Origin: Onthophagus taurus
Lineage: Eukaryota; Arthropoda; Insecta; Coleoptera; Scarabaeidae
DNA: 64,000 bases
NCBI RefSeq assembly: GCF_036711975.1
Contig: NC_091968.1
Span: 3,410,001 to 3,474,000 of the forward strand
Reading direction: 5' to 3'
Both the position numbers and the translations under genes were made by a program. This document shows, piece after piece, positions 57,601 to 64,000 of this stretch (the first letter of the stretch is position 1; each line of letters begins with the position of its first letter). The notes below the pieces were generated by a model. The model did no database searches. It worked only from the letters and a program-made list of their open reading frames with translations, and had not been told where the DNA came from.

Positions 57601-60600
57601 CCACAGTTGAAACATATAGCCGGTATTTCTTTGGCTTTAGTGCATTCGCTGGTCCAGTGTTCACCAGCACATTTAACACATCTCAGATTTTTGTGGCAGT
57701 AAGCTTTGGTGTGGGACCTTGACACCTTTTGCACTGGGGCATTTGTTTTGGCTTTCTGTACTCTTCGATTTTGACACGCACCTAATATGTTTGTTATTTC
57801 ATGGATTCTTTTTACATCCTCTGACGGTGCAAAATCCAAGATGTATAAAAGAAGAGGCTCTTTTGTTTTGTACTTTAACATTTGGGTTACTTCACAAATG
57901 TTACACTTGCGCTCCAATAGATCATCTTTGATATCATTAACATCACAGCTTTTATGCATCTTTTTGGCGACCACTTTCTGATTTCTGGTTTGCTTATTTT
58001 CATAAGTTGACCAGGACAAATTCTTTTAAGTAAGCTTCTCTGTACTTTTCTTCCGAATTAACATTCAGTTTTACTGTGTCGTTATTTAGCGCATGTGTTA
58101 AAAATCCATCTTTAATTAATCTTCTATCGGTATCTTATATCCTTGCTTGAAACTTTCTAGTTCTAGTTCTAGTGCTAGTGCTAGCTCTATTTTTAGTTGT
58201 TTCTTATTAACCCATTATATCGAGATTTTACTGTATCTATTTTCTAATATTAATCATATCAGAAACCTTTTAAATATGGATATCTCCTTAATTTATAAAT
58301 GTCATCATATTGTTTGACATTATAAATTAATATTGGTGGGGGTAGTAATACCTTTGTTTTGTTATTTACGCCAAATTGTACGGATTGCTTTTCCGGTTTG
58401 CTTTCACTTTCCGAAGACAGTTTAGATGGCGAGGTTTCAGTTTTACGTTTTTTGTTTCTTTTAGCTTGTTTTATTATCCAGTCAGTCTCCAAAGCTAACT
58501 CATCTTCGTCTGTTGTGTACACCACTTTATTGGTTATCTTATATATATTGGTTATATGTATATATATATATATCTTATATCCCCTCAGGTCATCTATTTG
58601 TTTCTGAAGAGTAGCTTCATCTTTAGTGCGTTGCTCCTTTATTTGTTCGATTTCTTTTTTAAGTTCGGCGGAATGTGTTCTTTCTTTTTTTAGAGAATTT
58701 AACAGGGAGAATTCCATATCCGTTTTTGAAGTAAACTTTTCCATGTTATTGACCAACTTAATTGTTTGTTTTTATTTCACACTCATTATTGCGCATTCCG
58801 ATTTACTTACTTCGTTATAACAGCAATTACGAATTTCTGAATTGTTATTTATTGTTATAAATCGCGTGTATGATTTATATTATCAATATCAAAAATATTG
58901 TACTGTTCACACTATTTTACATTATCTATATCATCTATAAACGATTTATAAAGCGTCAAATAAAACACTTGACGCACGATCGCAAAACACATCCGCTTAA
59001 TCAAAATGCACAAATCGAACTGATTATCAACTTAACTTCCATAGTTAGTTCTTTGTCAGCAGTATCTACTCTACTATCAGCTATGTAGTGTTCTGCAGTA
59101 GTATATAGTCTTCTGCAAGTAGTATCTTTTCTTCTCCTAGAAGTATCTAGTGTTCTAGTAGCATCTTATATCCTTGCTTGAAACTTTCTAGTTCTACTTC
59201 TAGTGCTAGCTCTACTTTTAGTTGTTTCGTATTAACCCATTATATCGAGATTTTACTGTACCTATTTTCTAATATTAATCATATCAGAAACCTTTTAAAT
59301 AAATAAAATAGCTCCTTATTAAACTAATTTAATTTTTTAGAAGAGAAGTTTGTTATTCAAAAATGAAAATATGCCCACCTTGTACATTTAGGCATTGTCG
59401 TTACAAAGAATTCGACGAATTTTGCGATATTGCCAAAACCTCTTTTCTTCTAGACAATAATTACACGATTTCTTTCTCTATTTTTATAACAATTTGGGGC
59501 ATGTATCAATTTAGTTTGTTACTTAATTATGACGAATTAATTTTGTCTTATTTTTTAGCAACATTTTTATTGGAATTCTGGGCTCGCCAAGAAAACATTT
59601 TAACATATCAGTGGAATTTGCATAAATCAACACCGCAAGTTGATGAATTGTAAGAAATAATTAAGTATGTTTTTATAAATGTTTTTTTTTGGTTGATTTA
59701 AGGCCGAATTATAAAGAACGAGTTAGTAAATATAAAAAGTATAATAAATACACTCACACTGAGGAATATTACACGCCCTTTTGTTTGAAGTTTTGGAGGA
59801 ATTTTCTGTCGTTTATCGTAGTTTTTGTTTTAGTAAATTAATTGGTCTTTTTTTTTTGGGGTAATAATTATGTTTAATTTAAAGGTTTTGCTTATTACCG
59901 CCACAGCCCTTGCGATTATGATTTCGGAACATTTCATAGAATACAATGTTCATAAACATCGCATAGGAATTTTGATCGAGTGGATGTCGATGATTATGAA
60001 ACTTTATAGTGCTTTGGTAACGATTGTGATAATGAAATTATACGCCCCTGTAATTAATTTATTAATTTTTCTTCTTTATATAAATAAATTTTATTTTTTG
60101 TTGTTTTAGGGCTTAGATAAAACATCAGAAAAGCTTACAAACAACGAAATTCATCGTACTCAAGACAGTTACATGACGTCGTATATCTTTAAAAGCTACA
60201 TCCTCAACTTCTTTAACACTTACTTAATGTTAATTTACGTGGCGTTTTTTAAAGATCTTTGTTACACCAATCCGTCAGATCACGGGATTTATAATAAATT
60301 TTTTGGGGTTGCTTCAAACCTTTGCCCCCCAGCTGTTGGTTGCATCGATAGTTTATCAACACTCATCTCGTTTACTATCTTAAGGGATTACATTTTGATC
60401 TTGCTGTTTAATAGTTATCGTCTTATGTAAGGATTTTAACTTTTTTATTTATTTACTCTTTAATTTTAATTTTAAGAAACCTGTATGGATGGATTAAAAA
60501 GTGTTGCTCAAAAGTAAAAAAAGCACCCCTTGAATTGACGGATCTCCCTCAATGGGAAGTCGAGTTTTCTTTAATCCCATCAAGCGAATTATTTTTTGCT

Positions 60601-61352
60601 GAAAGTTTGATGGTGGTAATACTTGAATATGGGTTATTAACATTTTTCGTCGGGGTTGTTCCCCTTGTGCCTCTTCTCGCGTTAATTAATAACATCGTTG
60701 AATTGAGAGTAACAGCTTATACGCTTGTTAAAAAAACGAGAAGAAACGTTTCGAAGCGAGTGCTTGGGTTGGGTGCTTGGAAGACTGTTTTACTCGTTGT
60801 TACACGAATTTCTTATCTTGTCAGTGTAAATAAATTTATTTATTAAAAAAATGAACTTAAATAAGTTAAATTAAAATTTTTAGGGTTGCATTATTTGTTT
60901 TACATCAACTTTCGTTCATCGCACCGTTTATTACAACGAACGCAAAACTATGGTTGGATTTGTAAATGATACTTTATCAGTGTTCTTAGTAGATCATTTC
61001 AGAGATGACATGGAAAGTAATATACGAGAGAAATATCCGGATGTAAAAATTTGTTTTTATCCTGGCAATAAAAACAGCTACAACCATACAAAGCCGTATC
61101 AACTTTCCGACAGACATTTTGAGCTTGTTTCCATAAAATTCCTTGCGATCGTCGCTTACATCGTAAATATTGATTTAATTTTATTTAATTAATTTAATTT
61201 ATTTATTTTAGCACATAGTTTATTTCATTAATGCAATTTTATCATATTTGATCCCAAAAATGCCCGCTTTTATCGAAGAAAGCTTATTCGAGGACGACAA
61301 AGCGAAGCGAATGAAGGAACTTGATAAAATAAGTAAAAAAGAAAAAAAATAA
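51636..61352 (+). CDS. anoctamin (TMEM16) family protein, gene 4
   Basis: Eleven exons: 51636-51997, 52055-52265, 52319-52530, 59341-59498, 59559-59649, 59703-59832, 59885-60049, 60110-60426, 60477-60825, 60884-61162, 61212-61352. They join to 804 residues ending TAA. Blocks: [72 protein letters not shown] and KRVLGLGAWKTVLLVVTRIS. Helix 7 (AESLMVVILEYG) lacks the pair matching E702/E705 by my alignment; helix 8 keeps Glu but has Thr for D738. The intron after exon 4 appears to use a GC donor (59499-59500). The intron that separates exons 9 and 10 in gene 3 is absent here. Intron 3 is 6.8 kb of LINE sequence. Satellite arrays lie on both sides of the gene. Confidence 0.93.
52616..53090 (-). 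mobile_element. jockey-like LINE 3' fragment
   Basis: Minus strand reads FRHLYWLIGRKSTLPLSNKL, then GTCGIQLWDCTCKTNASLIQ and a VLRCIVKAPWYITN block, the conserved C-terminal end of jockey-group reverse transcriptases. Truncated upstream. In gene 4 intron 3. Confidence 0.83.
53150..53945 (-). mobile_element. second LINE RT fragment
   Basis: Minus strand opens with TLLYADDTTLISS (YADD) near 53940, continues at 53857-53537 (KSWCRKWSIQINSSKSQF, CKYLGITPDRTLKF) and at 53640-53356 (ASHIYKSICRPIIEYGSILL). Frame shifts occur. An A-rich tail lies near 53140. Confidence 0.8.
54060..58756 (-). mobile_element. near-full-length two-ORF LINE, decayed
   Basis: Minus strand. ORF1 starts at 58756 with a coiled-coil-like EKFTSKTDMEFSLLNSLKKE and ends at 57447 with two zinc knuckles (CVKCAGEHWTSEC, CFNCGENHPANYRGC). 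The ORF2 endonuclease is open at 56413-55466 (LLYANINSYHP, CLIIGDFNPNPAKK, WSDHLAIL). RT blocks follow at 55161-54561 (GYDNISRKVL, AAVFLDVRKAFDSVWHNGLL). A C-terminal knuckle (CRGCEMEDETVSHIVCDCP) lies at 54292-54104. The YADD segment is deleted and ORF1 is interrupted near 58135-58275. It lies in gene 4 intron 3. Confidence 0.85.
58135..58278 (+). repeat. 140-bp direct repeat, copy A, inside LINE ORF1
   Basis: Runs from TATCCTTGCTTGAAACTTTC through TTCTAGTTCTAGTG words and TTATATCGAGATTTTACTGT to TCAGAAACCTTTTAAAT. The same sequence recurs at 59163-59305. It interrupts ORF1 of the LINE. The TATCGAGATTTTACTG part resembles the pogo-like end at 10700. Confidence 0.85.
59163..59305 (+). repeat. 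140-bp direct repeat, copy B, next to gene 4 exon 4
   Basis: Near-identical to 58135-58278 with small indels. It ends about 35 bp before the exon 4 acceptor and so supplies much of the 3' end of the intron, probably including the branch region. Confidence 0.85.
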
Positions 61353-61370
61353 ATATTCGAACGTTTTATT

Positions 61371-61376
61371 AATAAA
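61371..61376 (+). terminator. poly(A) signal, gene 4
   Basis: AATAAA 19 bp after the TAA stop; a second AATAAA lies at 61383-61388. Confidence 0.65.
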
Positions 61377-61509
61377 TTTCTTAATAAATAATACTATTAG
61401 TATGATTTAAAAATATTTCAATCAGATTAAGTTAACATATTATTGACAATTTAATTTTAATTTTGTCTTTTTTATCAGTCATTTTATCACATTAAAAATG
61501 AAAACTAAA

Positions 61510-64000
61510 AAGGCAATCGATAGAGATGAAACGATTTTTCTACCATTAATTTCTCAACAACTGAAAGTGATTTTAAAACGGCTTTTTGCATTAAAAAGAG
61601 GATACTTTAATTAATAATTGGTGTTATTTCCACAAGGATCCTTCAAGAAATTAATTTTATAGCGAATTTTGCAAGTTATCGATGAAAATTGCAGCAGTGA
61701 AAATTTTATTAAAACTTCAAATATTGTTTTCTCAAAAACTAAAAGTTATTTTTCAAAACCTGTTGGTTTATTGGAAAGAGGGCACTTTTATTAACATTTT
61801 GGGAAATTTTCATACTCGTATACCAAGAAATCCATTTTAGACGAATTTTTAAAACTTAATCGGCGAAAATTGCAAAATTCGAAAAAATTGTCTATAATTT
61901 CAAAAATTTATTTCTCAAAAACTAAAACCGATTTTTCAAAACGGCTTGTTGCATTAAAAAGAGGATACTGTAATTAATAATTGGTGATATTTCCACAAGG
62001 ATCCTTCAAGAAATTAATTTTATAGCGAATATTGCAAGTTATCGATGAAAATTGCAACATCGAAAATTTTATCAAAACTTCAAATATTGTTTTCTCAAAA
62101 ACTAAATGTTATTTTTCAAAACGTGTTGGTTCATTGGAAAGAGAACACTTTTATTAGCACTTTGGGAAGTTTTCATACTCATATTCCAAGAAATCGATTT
62201 TATACGAATTTTTAAAACTTAATCGGCGAAAATTGCAAAATTCGAAAAAATTGTCCATCATTCCAAAAATTTATTTCTTAAGAACTGAAAGTCATTTTTC
62301 AAAACGGCTTGTTGCATTAAAAAGAGGATACTTTAATTAATAATTGGTGGTATTTCCACAACGATCCTTCATGAAATGAATTTTATAGCGAATTTTGAAA
62401 GTTATCAATGAAAATTGTAACATCGAAAATTTTCTCAAAACTTCAAATATTGTTTTCTCAAAAACTAAAAGTTATTTTTCAAAACGTGTTGGTTCATTAA
62501 ATAGAGGACACTTTTATTAGCACTTTGGGAAGTTTTCATACTCATATTCCAAGAAATCGATTTTATATAAATTTTTAAACCTTAATCGGTGAAAATTACA
62601 AAATTCGAAAAAATTGTTGATCATTTCAAAAATTTATTTCTCAAAAACTAAAACCGATTTTTCAAAACGGCTTTTTGTATTAAAAAGAGGATACTTTAAT
62701 TAATAATTGGTGATATTTCCACAAGGATCCTTTAAGAAATTAATTTTATAGCGAATATTGCAAGTTATCGATGAAAATTGCAACATCGAAAATGTTATCA
62801 AAACTTCGAATATTGTTTTCTCAAAAACTAAAAGTTATTTTTCAAAACGTGTTGGTTCATTGGAAAGAGGACACTTTTATTAACATTTTGGGAAATTTTC
62901 CTACTCATATTCCAAGAAATCGATTTTATACGAATTTTTAAAACTTAATCGGCGAAAATTACAAAATTCGAAAAACTTGTCGATAATTTCAAAAATTTAT
63001 TTCTCAAAAACTAAAACAGATTTTTCAAAACGGCTTTTTGCATTGAAAAGAGGATACTTTAATTAATAATTGGTGATATTTCCACAAGGATCCTTCATGA
63101 AATGAATTTTATAGCGAATTTTGAAAGTTATCGATGAAAAATGTAACATCGAAAATTTTCTCAAAACTTCAAATATTGTTTTCTCAAAAACTAAAAGTTA
63201 TTTTTCAAAACGTGTTGGTTCATTGGAAAGAGGACACTTTTATTAGCACTTTGGGAAGTTTTCATACTCATATTCCAAGAAATCGATTTTATACGAATTT
63301 TTAAAACTTAATCGGCGAAAATTGCAAAATTCGAAAAAATTATCCATCATTCCAAAAATTTATTTCTCCAGAACTGAAAGTCATTTTTCAAAACGGCTTT
63401 TTGAATTAAAAAGAGGATACTTTAATTAATAATTGGTGATATTTCCACAAGGATCCTTCAAGAAATGAATTTTCAACATAGAAAATTTTATCAAAACTTC
63501 AAATATTGTTTTCTTAAAAACTTAATGTTATTTTTCAAAACGAGTTGGTTCATTGGAAAGAGGATACTTTTATTAGCACTTTGGGAAGTGTTCATACTCA
63601 TATTCCAAGAAATCGATTTTATATACATTTTTAAAACTTAATCGGCGAAAATTACAAAATTCGAAAAAATTGTTGATCATTTCAAAAATTTATTTCTCAA
63701 AAACTAAAACCGATTTTTCAAAACGGCTTCTTGTATTAAAAAGAGGATACTTTAATTGATAATTGGTGATATTTCCACAAGGATCCTTCAAGAAATTAAT
63801 TTTATAGCGAATATTGCAAGTTATAGATGAAAATTGCAACATCGAAAATGTTATCAAAACTTCGAATATTGTTTTCTCAAAAACTAAATGTTATTTTTCA
63901 AAACGAGTTTGCTCATTAGAAAGACGATACTTTTATTAACATTTTCGGATATTTTCACACTCATATTCCAAGAACTGGATTTTATACGAATTTTTAAAAC
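61510..64000 (+). repeat. 362-bp satellite array 2, about 7 copies
   Basis: Same family and orientation as array 1, with the same dimeric unit and the ACAAGGATCCTTCAAGAAAT marker. Array 2 units carry shared variants such as TTTCAAAACGTGTTGGTTCA and TTGGGAAGTTTTCATACT, so the two arrays have homogenised separately. It runs off the window end. Confidence 0.93.

Overview
The window is AT-rich nuclear DNA of an insect (a beetle is my best guess, from the small introns and repeat load; I cannot prove the order). It has short GT-AG introns of about 45-100 bp, poly(A) signals and many retroelements. The only host genes I can support are four complete anoctamin (TMEM16) paralogues. Gene 1 lies on the minus strand at 3794-11923. 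Genes 2, 3 and 4 lie on the plus strand at 12247-25396, 33797-45685 and 51636-61352. I joined every exon by hand. All four reading frames stay open and in phase, giving 806, 811, 800 and 804 residues. Exon lengths of 211, 212, 158, 91, 130, 165, 317, 206 and 276/279 bp recur between copies, so the cluster arose by local duplication. Genes 1 and 2 are head-to-head across 323 bp. Read against TMEM16A, the calcium-coordinating acids of helices 7 and 8 are largely lost in genes 2-4 and mostly kept in gene 1.

Each gene has one or two giant introns packed with mobile DNA, while its other introns stay tiny: 5.3 kb in gene 1, 4.0 and 6.1 kb in gene 2, 8.9 kb in gene 3 and 6.8 kb in gene 4. The cargo includes non-LTR retrotransposons, Tc1/mariner-type elements and foldback MITEs, a hAT MITE with an 8-bp target duplication, hAT and Transib/RAG1-like transposase relics, and two Penelope-like elements with inverted termini. 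The 8.4 kb between genes 2 and 3 holds a LINE, a transposase relic, a Penelope derivative and a Ty3/gypsy fragment.

Five 42-nt segments in the Penelope-like termini match the minimal hammerhead ribozyme layout, and at least three of them look intact. One sits in a solo terminal repeat inside a satellite array with a 13-bp target duplication. Part of the same terminus resembles a 127-bp hairpin satellite found at six or more places in the window.

Three satellite families dominate the rest. A 153-bp family forms a near-perfect 2.6-kb palindrome at the start, and a divergent 165-178-bp relative lies in gene 3. The 127-bp hairpin family is scattered through the window. A 362-bp AT-rich family, itself a dimer of two related halves, flanks gene 4 on both sides (45885-51050, and 61510 to the window end). 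I saw no tRNA, rRNA or CRISPR array.
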